Positions 35,026 to 43,542 of a stretch of DNA of 64,000 bases are shown here, in pieces. A program made the position numbers and the translations under genes. Origin of the DNA: Planctomycetaceae bacterium (GTDB taxonomy: Bacteria; Planctomycetota; Planctomycetia; Planctomycetales; Planctomycetaceae). The stretch lies in the NCBI GenBank assembly GCA_021732995.1, contig JAKFWA010000120.1, positions 1-64,000 of the forward strand, in the 5' to 3' direction. The notes under the pieces were generated by a model. It saw nothing but the letters and a program-made list of their open reading frames with translations. It had not been told where the DNA came from and ran no database searches. The first letter of the stretch is position 1, and each line of letters starts with the position of its first letter.

Positions 35026-37170
35026 GTGCCGACTGCTCAACAACAACATCCCTTGCCTCAAGAACTTACGGCATTCAGCCAAGGGCGATTGAGCGACGCG
35101 CAGATGGCCGCAGTTGAAACTCACGTCGCCGGGTGCGATCAGTGCTGCGAGTTCTTGAGTCAAACGCCCGACGATCAATTGGCCGATCTGGCTCGCGCGG
35201 CTCATGAGGCGGGTACTCCGACGGTCATGATGGCTGGGACAGACACCGATGTCGCCCGCAAGCCGACGCCTGATGACGGCGATTTGAGTAAGGTGCCGGT
35301 CGAGCTGGCTGAGCATCCGCGTTACCGAGTGCAGAAAGTGATCGGCCGCGGTGGCATGGGCATCGTCTACAAGGCCGAGCATCGCATGATGCAGCGGCCT
35401 GTGGCGTTGAAGGTCATCAACCGGCGCTTCATTTCGAACTCGGAAGCCATTGAGCGGTTTCATCAGGAAGTCCGGGCTGCAGCTCAGCTCAGCCATCCGA
35501 ACATTGTGGGAGCGTTTGATGCCGAACAGGCCGGCAATCTGCACTTCCTGGTCATGGAGTACGTCGAAGGTAAGAGCCTCGCTCAGTGGGTCCAGCAACG
35601 CGGGCCGCTGACGATCGTGCAGGCCTGCAATGCGACCCGGCAGATCTGTCAGGGGCTGCAGCACGCCCATGAGCGCGGGATGACTCACCGCGATATCAAG
35701 CCGCAGAACCTGATGCTGGCGAAGAACGGGAAGATCAAGATTCTGGACTTCGGTCTGGCTCGTTTTGAACGCGAACAGATCGCCGTTTCGCCCACAGCGC
35801 CGACAGAGAGCGAACTGACGGCGTTCGGAACTCTGCTGGGAACGCCCGACTACATGGCTCCCGAACAGGCGACTGACGCGCGGCTCGCTGATGCCCGATC
35901 CGACATTTTCAGCCTCGGTTCGACGCTGTATTTCCTGCTGACCGGCCGGTCGCCGTTTGAAGCCGGCTCGTTCACGGCGATGATTTCCAAAGGTGTGCAG
36001 CGTGAAATGGTGCCGCTGACCTCCCTTCGCAAGGACCTGCCGAAGGAACTGGTCACGATTGTCGAACGCATGATGGCACTGAAGCCCAGCGAGCGCTTCG
36101 CATCGGTCGTTGATGTGGCAGAGGCGTTAACTCCGTTTGGCCGCGGCGAGAAGGGCAGCAGCGCGGACGCCAAGAGTTCCGACGATGCGGGTGTCAGCGA
36201 ACTGAAGAGTCTGGTCGATGACGATACGTCGGAAGCCGTCCCCGAGAAGCCGTCATCAAAAAGCCGATCGACATCGTTGTCGCGCCGTCGCCCGGCTGAG
36301 GAAACAGAGTTTGGTGATGAGCCCACAAAGTGGCGTGAAGCGGAAGAGGATCCGGCCTGGCGGAGGCGAACTCGACCGCGCGGTCGTCCGGCCCGTCCCA
36401 CTTTGCAGGTGCTGGCGACAAGGCTGTTCCGCCGCTGGGGAAAGCAAGCGGCACTTGCGTTGCTGGCTGTCGCATTGCTCTACGGCGCGGGCAGTTGGGT
36501 CGTCTCCAAGTTGAATCAGGACAGCCTCGCGGCCAACGGGTCGGGCGATAGCCAGCAAGACGGAACTTCCGGCGGAGTTCCTGAAGTCTCGAAGACGGAC
36601 GGAGGGGCAACAACAGATGCCACTCTGCAATCCTCAAAACGCGTGCTAATGCTGCTTCCCGCCTGGAGCTTCTGGTGGCCGGATTACGGCCCGCCCCGCA
36701 AGATGCTGGAGGCAGCCGGTGCTCAAGTGACGGTGGCGTCATGGCAGCGTGAGGCTCATCCGTTGAAAGACGGAGGCGGCTCGTCCGTTGCTGTCGATTT
36801 ACTCCTGCACGAAGTGAACCCGGCGGACTACGACGCGATCATGATTTGCGGCGGTCCCGGCATCGAACACCTGATCTACGACAAGCCTGAAGGCGCGGCA
36901 GCCCTCCGTCTGGTAAAGACCATGAAGGCGAAAGGACGTCTGGTCTCGGCGATTTGCATGGGACCGATCGTACTAGCAAAGGCGGGGCTGCTGGACGGGA
37001 TTCCGGTTACGGGAAGTCCGCTCGTTCGCGACAAGTGCAGCGAGAAATTCGGCATCACCTTCACTGATGCACCGGTTGAACGTGAAGGCAACATCATCAC
37101 CGGTCGCGACGCAGATTCGGCGGATCAATTCGTCCGTGTGTTGCTCAAGGCTCTGGCCGAACGTCAGTAG
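35026..37170 (+). CDS. Membrane Ser/Thr protein kinase fused to an extracytoplasmic DJ-1/PfpI domain
   Basis: 714 residues from GTG 35026, with AGGA 8-10 nt upstream (TTG 34963 would add 21). A putative zinc-finger anti-sigma-like start (HVAGCDQCC, about 33-41) precedes a Hanks-type kinase: GRGGMG 107-112, Lys129 in VALKVI, HRDIKPQN from 221, DFG 241-243 and APEQ. A Ser/Arg-rich linker leads to one membrane helix (about 474-494, LALLAVALLYGAGSW). The last 175 residues are a DJ-1/PfpI domain: VLMLLPAWSFWWPDYGPP, DAIMICGGPGIEHL and VSAICMGPIVLAKAG with Cys644 at the nucleophile elbow. Met replaces the His usual after this Cys. Sensing outside through the DJ-1 domain and signalling inside is inference. 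Confidence 0.88.
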   Translation: MPTAQQQHPLPQELTAFSQGRLSDAQMAAVETHVAGCDQCCEFLSQTPDDQLADLARAAHEAGTPTVMMAGTDTDVARKPTPDDGDLSKVPVELAEHPRYRVQKVIGRGGMGIVYKAEHRMMQRPVALKVINRRFISNSEAIERFHQEVRAAAQLSHPNIVGAFDAEQAGNLHFLVMEYVEGKSLAQWVQQRGPLTIVQACNATRQICQGLQHAHERGMTHRDIKPQNLMLAKNGKIKILDFGLARFEREQIAVSPTAPTESELTAFGTLLGTPDYMAPEQATDARLADARSDIFSLGSTLYFLLTGRSPFEAGSFTAMISKGVQREMVPLTSLRKDLPKELVTIVERMMALKPSERFASVVDVAEALTPFGRGEKGSSADAKSSDDAGVSELKSLVDDDTSEAVPEKPSSKSRSTSLSRRRPAEETEFGDEPTKWREAEEDPAWRRRTRPRGRPARPTLQVLATRLFRRWGKQAALALLAVALLYGAGSWVVSKLNQDSLAANGSGDSQQDGTSGGVPEVSKTDGGATTDATLQSSKRVLMLLPAWSFWWPDYGPPRKMLEAAGAQVTVASWQREAHPLKDGGGSSVAVDLLLHEVNPADYDAIMICGGPGIEHLIYDKPEGAAALRLVKTMKAKGRLVSAICMGPIVLAKAGLLDGIPVTGSPLVRDKCSEKFGITFTDAPVEREGNIITGRDADSADQFVRVLLKALAERQ

Positions 37171-37192
37171 AGAGGGCAGGGGCAGGCGGTTT

Positions 37193-38986
37193 CTACAACC
37201 CCAAGCGTTGCCTTCGCTCAAGCGTGCTACGTTCGAGGTTAGCTCGAGCGCCTTCATGATGGGGATCGATCTGCAGCGCCTTCCGGAAATGTTCCATCGC
37301 AGCGTCCGGTTGCCCCTCCATCATCGAGAGAATGCCAAGATTGTTGTGAGCGCCAGCCAGTTGTCCGTCGAGTTCAATCGCGCGCTCCAGATACTGCCGC
37401 GCGTGTGGTAAGTCCTGATCAGCAAGAGCGAGATAGCCAAGTTCATCCCAGGCAGCCGCTACGCCCGGAGACTCGGCGACGGTGGTTTCGAGCAAGCGCT
37501 TTGCCGCAGGGATTTGGCCTTCATCGATCAGAACCTTGGCGAGGCTGTACCTGGCGGCATCGAGTCTTCGCACCGCCCGGCCTGCTTTGATGGGTTGATC
37601 GATCGGGGCTAGTTCCGCCGCAGCCGCGAAGTGTTCGATCGCTGCCGGTCGATTTCCGACACTGAGATAGAACTCGGCCAGCGTGTAGTGGGTCAAATCA
37701 TCAGCCCGCGTGACTGCTATCGCGTGCTTGAACAGAGTCGCGGTATCGCTCCAGCGGGCAGCCTCAATCATTGAAACCAGCATCATGGCCGAAGTCAGAA
37801 CGCTCGCAGTGATGCGAGCGGCTCGGCTGGCGATCCACTTCGGCCAACACTGCTCCATAAACGCGCCCAAGCCGAGCACCAGCCCAATGATCGGGAAGTA
37901 GCAGTAACGCAGGCCCAGTTGTTGAGTCGCAAGCTGCACCAGACCAATAACCGGTACGAGTCCGCCCACGAACCACAACCAACCAACGAGCGGCCCCTGA
38001 TGGCGGCGCGCATAAGACACAACTGTCAGCGTGATGAGCAGCAGCAGAACTCCGCTTGTCCACACATCACTCCACGGCAGGTTCGTGCCGGGATGAGGGT
38101 AGTAGACCGCTAGGCCGGACGGCCAAATCATCCACCGCAGAAACAGTCCATATGACAACACCGCATTGCCTGCGCGAACCGCGAGCGGATAGTCCGACAT
38201 CGTTCCAACAGTACCTCCGGCGGACTGCGCTACGACCGCAACAACAACGCCTGCGACGGCCAAGGCGAAGAACGGAAGCTTTTCGAGAACCAACCCCAAC
38301 GGCGAATTGCTCACAGCATGGCTATGCGAAGGCGTCGGCTCTGTGGCCAAGCGCGGATCGGCTTGAGTTCCCCTCAGTGGCATCCGCTTCAAAGGCCATA
38401 CATCGAGCAGCAGCATGAAGAATGGCAGCGTGACATACATCTGCTTGCTGCAAAGGCTGGCGGCGTAAAACAGCAATGCAGAGTTCTTCCAGCCGGACGA
38501 CGCTTTGCGAACAGACAGCACCCAGGAGTCAAACGCGGCCAAGGCAAAGAATGTCGCCAGCAGCCCCTTGCGTTCACCGATCCAGCAGACGGTTTGCGTC
38601 TGTAGTGGATGCAAAGCGAAGACCGCAGTCGTCATCCAGGCGATTTCACGAGAGATCCCTGCCCGTCGAAGCAAATCGTACAGCAGGCAGATATTCGCCA
38701 GATGCAGTATCAAGTTCGTGCAGTGAAATCCGGCGGAGTTCAGTCCCCACAGTTCGCATTCCAGCATGTATGTGAGATACGTGAGAGGCATCCAGTTGGC
38801 GGTTCCTCCCGCCGCAGGAGTAGCAATCCAGACTAGACCGTCGACCGTGACGCCTCGATTGACGTGGGGGTTACTGACGACGAGCTGAGTATCGTCGTAG
38901 TGAACGAAGTCAAAGGCGACAGTTTGACCGAAGACGATCGTGACCAGCAGCAATAGGATTCCGAGATCACGCCAGTAGTGCCGCAT
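37193..38986 (-). CDS. Polytopic membrane protein with TPR C-terminus (TMTC-like)
   Basis: 597 residues. About ten membrane helices occupy residues 5-400, with loop motifs DFVHYDDTQLVVSNPHVNRG and WMPLTYLTYMLECELWGLN near the start, like TMTC/DUF1736-type and PMT-like glycosyltransferases. Three or more TPR units follow (TLAEFYLSVGNRPAAIEHF, AWDELGYLALADQDLPHA, AHNNLGILSMMEGQPDAAM). An acidic HYDD near the N-terminus could be catalytic. Likely a membrane glycosyltransferase of the GT-C fold or a scaffold; this is family-level inference. Converges with the kinase gene, with 22 nt between stops. Confidence 0.82.
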   Translation of the reverse strand: MRHYWRDLGILLLLVTIVFGQTVAFDFVHYDDTQLVVSNPHVNRGVTVDGLVWIATPAAGGTANWMPLTYLTYMLECELWGLNSAGFHCTNLILHLANICLLYDLLRRAGISREIAWMTTAVFALHPLQTQTVCWIGERKGLLATFFALAAFDSWVLSVRKASSGWKNSALLFYAASLCSKQMYVTLPFFMLLLDVWPLKRMPLRGTQADPRLATEPTPSHSHAVSNSPLGLVLEKLPFFALAVAGVVVAVVAQSAGGTVGTMSDYPLAVRAGNAVLSYGLFLRWMIWPSGLAVYYPHPGTNLPWSDVWTSGVLLLLITLTVVSYARRHQGPLVGWLWFVGGLVPVIGLVQLATQQLGLRYCYFPIIGLVLGLGAFMEQCWPKWIASRAARITASVLTSAMMLVSMIEAARWSDTATLFKHAIAVTRADDLTHYTLAEFYLSVGNRPAAIEHFAAAAELAPIDQPIKAGRAVRRLDAARYSLAKVLIDEGQIPAAKRLLETTVAESPGVAAAWDELGYLALADQDLPHARQYLERAIELDGQLAGAHNNLGILSMMEGQPDAAMEHFRKALQIDPHHEGARANLERSTLERRQRLGL

Positions 38987-39261
38987 GTTGGCTTGTAGTT
39001 CCCCGTCGTGCGCCCCGTTATCGCGTATGAGCGCGGTACAGATTCTCGCTCCACACAGGTTGTGAGCGTCGGAGAACCGACAAACCGAGTGAGCGCGTTC
39101 ATCTGTCGGGCGTGTGAGAGATTCTCCTGTCTTCGCGCGTCGGGATGCTAGACGAGACAGAGCCGATCGCTGCAGCCTTGTCGCTCAGAATTAACGGCAA
39201 GTTAACGGTCCGCCAGCGGAGTGCGGCAGATTCGTCCTCCCTCAGATTCAATGGATGCGAG

Positions 39262-40590
39262 TTAGGTGGCGCTCGACGCTTTCGCTGCCTTCCTGGCTTT
39301 CTTTTTCTTCTTGTCGGCCGGCTTCGCGTTGGGGGGAGCGTCATCGGACTTGCCGCTGGCGGGTTTCAGGTCTGCCAGAGCGGCTGACAACCGCGATCGA
39401 GCGGCCTTGCTCGCTTCAGTGTCGGCGTCTTTCGCGACGAGCTTTTCCTCGAATGGGGCCGCCGACATGTCGAACAGCTCAGCCTTCTCGTTCATCTTGA
39501 AGCCTTGCTCACGGACAAACCAGCGCTGGCCGAGTTGCACGTAGGCCCAAGGACGCGGCTGACCGGGCTTGCCGCGCAGTTGTGAAGCGATGCTCTGTCC
39601 ATCGAACTTGAATCCCTCGGGAAGCTTAACCCCCACCAGTTCCGCAAATGTCGCGTGCGGGTCAGCAATGCTGACGATGTCTTTCGAGACAGCGCCGGCT
39701 GGTGTCGTTCCCGGCCAACTGGCGATAAACGGAACTCGCGAACCGCCTTCGAGCATCGAAGCCTTCTTGCCGTTGATCATCTTGCCACCGATCGTGCTCG
39801 GGTGAGTGAGAGCCGTGCCGTTGTCTGCCGAGAAGATGATCAGTGTCTTTTCTCTCAGCCCCAGCTTTTCAACTTCCTCAACGACCGCGCCCACCTGTTT
39901 GTCCATGTAAGCGATGTTGTCTTCGTACAGCGTCTCCCGCCCGTTCTTCTCTGTGTCCGGCGTCTTCAGGATCGGTCCATGAACATGGTGCATGGAATAG
40001 TAGAAGAAGAACGGCTGCTCCTTGTGGCGCTGCAGGAAGTCGATGGCGAACTTGTGCACGACGTCGGGTGCGTAAGTGCCTTCGGGAACAGAAATCTCTT
40101 CGCCGTTCTTCAGATGCTTCGTCTGCCAGAACCAACCGCCAGCAGTGGGATCGGTGATGTATTCATCAAAACCCCAATCGCGCGGTGTTTCACCAACCTG
40201 ACGCCACTTGCCCCCCATGCCCGTCGCATAGCCTCCCTGCTTGAGCAGTTTTGCCATGGGGTGTTCGTTTGCGGAAACAGCCCCCGGTCCTTGCCTTCGC
40301 CAGGACTGATTCAGTAGCCCGCCGGTGCGGAAGGCATATCTGCCAGTCATCAGCAGGCAGCGCGATGGTCCGCACAGAGGCGCGGCGTAGCAGGTTTCAA
40401 ATCGGGTGCCGGACTTCGCCAGCTTGTCGATGTTCGGTGTCTTGTGCTTGTCCGATCCGTAGCATCCCACTCCATCCAGTCCGAGATCGTCAGCGAGGAT
40501 GAAAATGATGTTCGGTTTTGAGGTCTCGGCTGCGAAGACCTGTCCGAACATCGCCAGCGCCACGCCCATCAGACAGACTAGCCGCCTCAT
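39262..40590 (-). CDS. Secreted sulfatase
   Basis: 442 residues from ATG 40590, preceded by a strong GAGGAGG site and starting a signal peptide (LVCLMGVALAMFGQVFA); the open frame upstream is not coding. Type I sulfatase features: NIIFILADDLGLDGVGCYG (metal Asp pair), CGPSRCLLMTGRY with the Cys that is converted to formylglycine (C-x-P-x-R), GKWRQVG and FSADNGTALTHPS. The C-terminus is Lys/Ala-rich (ADKKKKKARKAAKA). Planctomycetes carry many sulfatases for sulfated polysaccharides; the substrate here is unknown. Confidence 0.93.
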   Translation of the reverse strand: MRRLVCLMGVALAMFGQVFAAETSKPNIIFILADDLGLDGVGCYGSDKHKTPNIDKLAKSGTRFETCYAAPLCGPSRCLLMTGRYAFRTGGLLNQSWRRQGPGAVSANEHPMAKLLKQGGYATGMGGKWRQVGETPRDWGFDEYITDPTAGGWFWQTKHLKNGEEISVPEGTYAPDVVHKFAIDFLQRHKEQPFFFYYSMHHVHGPILKTPDTEKNGRETLYEDNIAYMDKQVGAVVEEVEKLGLREKTLIIFSADNGTALTHPSTIGGKMINGKKASMLEGGSRVPFIASWPGTTPAGAVSKDIVSIADPHATFAELVGVKLPEGFKFDGQSIASQLRGKPGQPRPWAYVQLGQRWFVREQGFKMNEKAELFDMSAAPFEEKLVAKDADTEASKAARSRLSAALADLKPASGKSDDAPPNAKPADKKKKKARKAAKASSAT

Positions 40591-41200
40591 CGCTGCCTCC
40601 TCATCGCCGTTTTGGGGGAAGAACCACCGACTGGCATTGCACCCTCCAGAATCCCGCCCGACAAGGGTGTCAGAGAGATTTCGCCCGGCATTCTGGGATC
40701 CTTCAACCGCGCCATTTGAGTGCATTCAAGTTGGCGTGCGCGTTCAGTAGTTGCGTCGAACGCCGCAGAAAATATCCTGACACTCCGGATTGACCTCGCA
40801 AAGTGGGATGAATGGGATGACTCTTTGGTGGCGACGCTGCAGGTGCCGCGAGCACTCATCCGGCTCCTGATCTCTCTGCGTGTTACCGCAGAAACTGTCG
40901 CCTGCAGCCTTTAAGGACGGTTCAGAACTGTTAATGAGTATTCGTGTTCCGTGGCTGTGGAATTGTCATAAATGTTCGTTTGGAGGCGGATTGCTAGGAT
41001 AAAGCTCTCTTGCCGGGTTGTGCCGATTTAACCTGTCTCGTTTTTGGCAACTCGGCGGGCGTTCGAGTTGAATGATTGTGAGGACGAGGTACTCATCAGT
41101 AGGATTTTCTATCTGGTACAGCTGCTGCACTAGGGTGCTGCGGCGGGCCAAACATGTTGGTGCGTCATCGCAGATGGGGGCGACGGAGCTGCTCACTACG
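40591..41200. other. Divergent intergenic region
   Basis: 610 bases between the sulfatase and desaturase starts. A 64-codon frame at 40720-40914 reads as WDEWDDSLVATLQ in part but has no family match or good ribosome-binding site. The frame of the desaturase is open from 41072, which is probably leader. No repeats or hairpins of note. Confidence 0.4.
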
Positions 41201-42316
41201 ATGCACTATAACTTCGAGGCCGCATGGAGCCCGACCTGCGAAGTTCACCCGGGGAGTGATGCTGCCGTGTCTGTAACGAATTTCACCCATGAGGAGCAGG
41301 AGGCCCTCAAAGATCGCTGGACTTGGATTCGGTTCCAATTCTTGCCAGGCGGAGCTTTTGGAATCTGGGCTCTGGCGGCTCAATGGCCGTCAGCGGATCC
41401 GCTCTGGATGGTCTCGCTGACGATCTTCACCTCGTACTGCTTCTTCTGCTGGACGAGCTGCTTTCATGAGACGGCCCATCAGACCCTGAGCGCCGCCCGC
41501 TGGACGAGCATCTGGATCGGTCGCGCACTTGGCACCCTGATGTGTGTGCCCTACTCGGTCTACCGTGAGAGCCACATTCGCCATCATGCATATCTCAACA
41601 AGCCGCATGACTGGGAACTCTGGCCGTACTCGGACCCGAAGTGCTCCCTGGCTTTCCGCCGCGCCTTCGTCTGGTTTGACTTCTTCCTTGGCGCGTTCGC
41701 CGCGATGGTTACCTACGGGCGTATCTTCTTCCACAAGAACTCGCCGCTGACCGATCCGCGTCTGCGTCGTACGATCTGGTTGGAATACTTGGGCTGCCTG
41801 GTCTTCTGGGGTGCTGTTTTCGGCATTGCGGCCTGTTTTGATGGTGGTGTCATGGCCGTCGTTCGCGGTTGGCTGATCCCTTACATGATTGCCGGAACGT
41901 ATCAGAGCGCCCGCAAGTTCACCGAGCATCTGGGCATGTCCAGCTATGACCCGATGCAAGGCACCCGCACGGTGGTGGGACGCAACTGGATCACAAAGCT
42001 CTGCACCTATCTCAACTTCGACATCTTCATTCATGGTCCGCATCATCGCCATCCGCGAGTTGCTCATCGCAAGCTGCGGGCTCTGATGCACGAGTACGTG
42101 GAGAAGGCTCCAGCGCTCCAGTACCCCATGTTTCCGAACTACTATCAGGCGTTGCGAGACACGGTTCCTTACCTCTTCAAGAATCCCGGCGTGGGGATGA
42201 ATGCTGGCGCAGCAGCCCCGCACGAAGAAAAAGCAGCCGCTCAGAACTTCGTCGCGGACGTGGTGGAAGAAGTGCTGTCGACGGATGATTTAGAGGTCGG
42301 AGTTGCGACGAACTAG
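41201..42316 (+). CDS. Membrane fatty acid desaturase-like di-iron protein
   Basis: 371 residues from ATG 41201 (upstream in-frame starts at 41072 and 41174 are less protein-like; a GTG further in is possible). Three histidine boxes are seen: CFHETAHQ (HxxxH), SHIRHHAY (HxxHH) and FIHGPHHRHP (HxxHH), with another His-containing segment, KFTEHLGMS. Membrane helices surround them (FGIWALAAQWP, IFTSYCFFCWT, LGCLVFWGAVFGI). This is the FA_desaturase superfamily, which uses a di-iron centre to desaturate or hydroxylate lipids. Substrate unknown. Confidence 0.85.
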   Translation: MHYNFEAAWSPTCEVHPGSDAAVSVTNFTHEEQEALKDRWTWIRFQFLPGGAFGIWALAAQWPSADPLWMVSLTIFTSYCFFCWTSCFHETAHQTLSAARWTSIWIGRALGTLMCVPYSVYRESHIRHHAYLNKPHDWELWPYSDPKCSLAFRRAFVWFDFFLGAFAAMVTYGRIFFHKNSPLTDPRLRRTIWLEYLGCLVFWGAVFGIAACFDGGVMAVVRGWLIPYMIAGTYQSARKFTEHLGMSSYDPMQGTRTVVGRNWITKLCTYLNFDIFIHGPHHRHPRVAHRKLRALMHEYVEKAPALQYPMFPNYYQALRDTVPYLFKNPGVGMNAGAAAPHEEKAAAQNFVADVVEEVLSTDDLEVGVATN

Positions 42317-42368
42317 GCGTCAGCTTCGGCGGGTGCCTTGGCGGCCAGATTGATACGATGAGCGTTCC

Positions 42369-42427
42369 GTAGCCCGGACGCCTCGTCCGGGACTCTTGAA
42401 TGCGTCCTGTCGAGGCGTCCGGGCTAC
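42369..42427. repeat. REP-like palindromic element
   Basis: GTAGCCCGGACGCCTCG (42369-42385) is the exact reverse complement of 42411-42427, with a 25-nt loop that itself holds GTCCGGGAC-like parts. The layout matches the element at 29983. It can also act as a terminator for the desaturase gene. Confidence 0.65.
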
Positions 42428-42463
42428 TTCGTTTTGTCTGCCGCCTTTCAGGAGTCACCTGCC

Positions 42464-43363
42464 ATGAGTTCGAGCGAGCAATTAGGAACGAAGCTGGGGC
42501 GTCGAGCGTTCCTCGAACACGGCACGTTGATTCTCGCCGCAGCGGCTGTGGGTGGCTCAACCGATCTCCGCGCTGCCGAGCCGGCCAAACTGCGCGTCGG
42601 GTTGATCACTGATCTCCACCATGCGGACAAGGCGCCAGCCGGGACTCGGCACTACCGCGAGACGCTGAGCAAACTCCAGGAAGCTGGCGAGCACTTTCGG
42701 CAATCGCAGGCTGACTTCGTGGTTGAACTCGGCGATCTGATCGACGCCGCAGCCACCGTTGAGACCGAACTGGCTTACCTCAAGACGATCAATCGCGAGT
42801 TCTCGGCGATCCATAAGAATCGCCACTATGTGCTCGGCAACCATTGTGTCGACACGCTGACGAAGGATGAATTCCTCGGTGGTGTTGAGCAACCGAAGTC
42901 GTACTACTCGTTCGACCGCGCCGGGATTCATTTCATCGTGCTGGATGCCTGCTTCCGGAGTGACGGCCAGCCCTACGGCCGCAAGAACTCCAAATGGAGC
43001 GACGCCAACATTCCGCCCGCTGAATTGGAATGGCTGGCGGCTGATCTCAAAGCAAACGACAGGCCAGTGGTCGTCTTTGCCCACCAGCGGTTGGACGTCA
43101 GCAACGACCATGGCGTGAAGAACTGCGCCGAGATTCGCAAGCTCTTCGAGTCGTCCTCTGGCAAGGTGCTCGCGGTCTTCCAAGGTCACAGCCATCAGAA
43201 TGAACTGAAGGATGTCAACGGCATTCACTACGTCACGCTGCTGGCCATGATCGAAGGCTCGGGCGCCGAGAACAACGGCTACTCGCTGTTGGACATCACC
43301 CCGACAGGCACGCTCTACCTGCATGGCTTCCGCAAACAAAGAACACACGACTGGCGAGCATGA
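42464..43363 (+). CDS. Tat-exported calcineurin-like metallophosphatase
   Basis: 299 residues from ATG 42464 with AGGAG 9 nt upstream. A twin-arginine signal (GRRAFLEHGTLILAAAA) is followed by metallophosphoesterase blocks: VGLITDLHHAD, VVELGDLIDAA, YVLGNHCVD (GNHD variant with Cys for the usual Asp/Glu position), VVFAHQRLDV and VFQGHSHQNEL. Likely a periplasmic phosphodiesterase or monoesterase. The gene is preceded by the REP-like element and followed by 179 nt before the BRCT/SWIM operon. Confidence 0.88.
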   Translation: MSSSEQLGTKLGRRAFLEHGTLILAAAAVGGSTDLRAAEPAKLRVGLITDLHHADKAPAGTRHYRETLSKLQEAGEHFRQSQADFVVELGDLIDAAATVETELAYLKTINREFSAIHKNRHYVLGNHCVDTLTKDEFLGGVEQPKSYYSFDRAGIHFIVLDACFRSDGQPYGRKNSKWSDANIPPAELEWLAADLKANDRPVVVFAHQRLDVSNDHGVKNCAEIRKLFESSSGKVLAVFQGHSHQNELKDVNGIHYVTLLAMIEGSGAENNGYSLLDITPTGTLYLHGFRKQRTHDWRA

Positions 43364-43542
43364 AGTGGCTGTGGAGACGATCGCCCTGCGTCCCAAGCGC
43401 GCTGCCCCGATCATCATAGTCAGAGAGAGCACTTCCCGTTTCTCTCTTCGGCCGGCGCATGGCGAAGCCGTGGTGGCACCGATACAAACCACTGGGTGTA
43501 TAGATCCCACCCGTCCATCTAATGGCTTTATGGAGTCGGCCA

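Noticed and set aside
34792-35688. 298-codon minus-strand open frame
   Set aside because: Antisense to the kinase gene, whose motifs (GxGxxG, HRD, DFG) fix the coding strand; the frame has no domain.
43480-43500. TGGCAC near 43482 as a second sigma-54 promoter
   Set aside because: The -12 part lacks GC at the right spacing.
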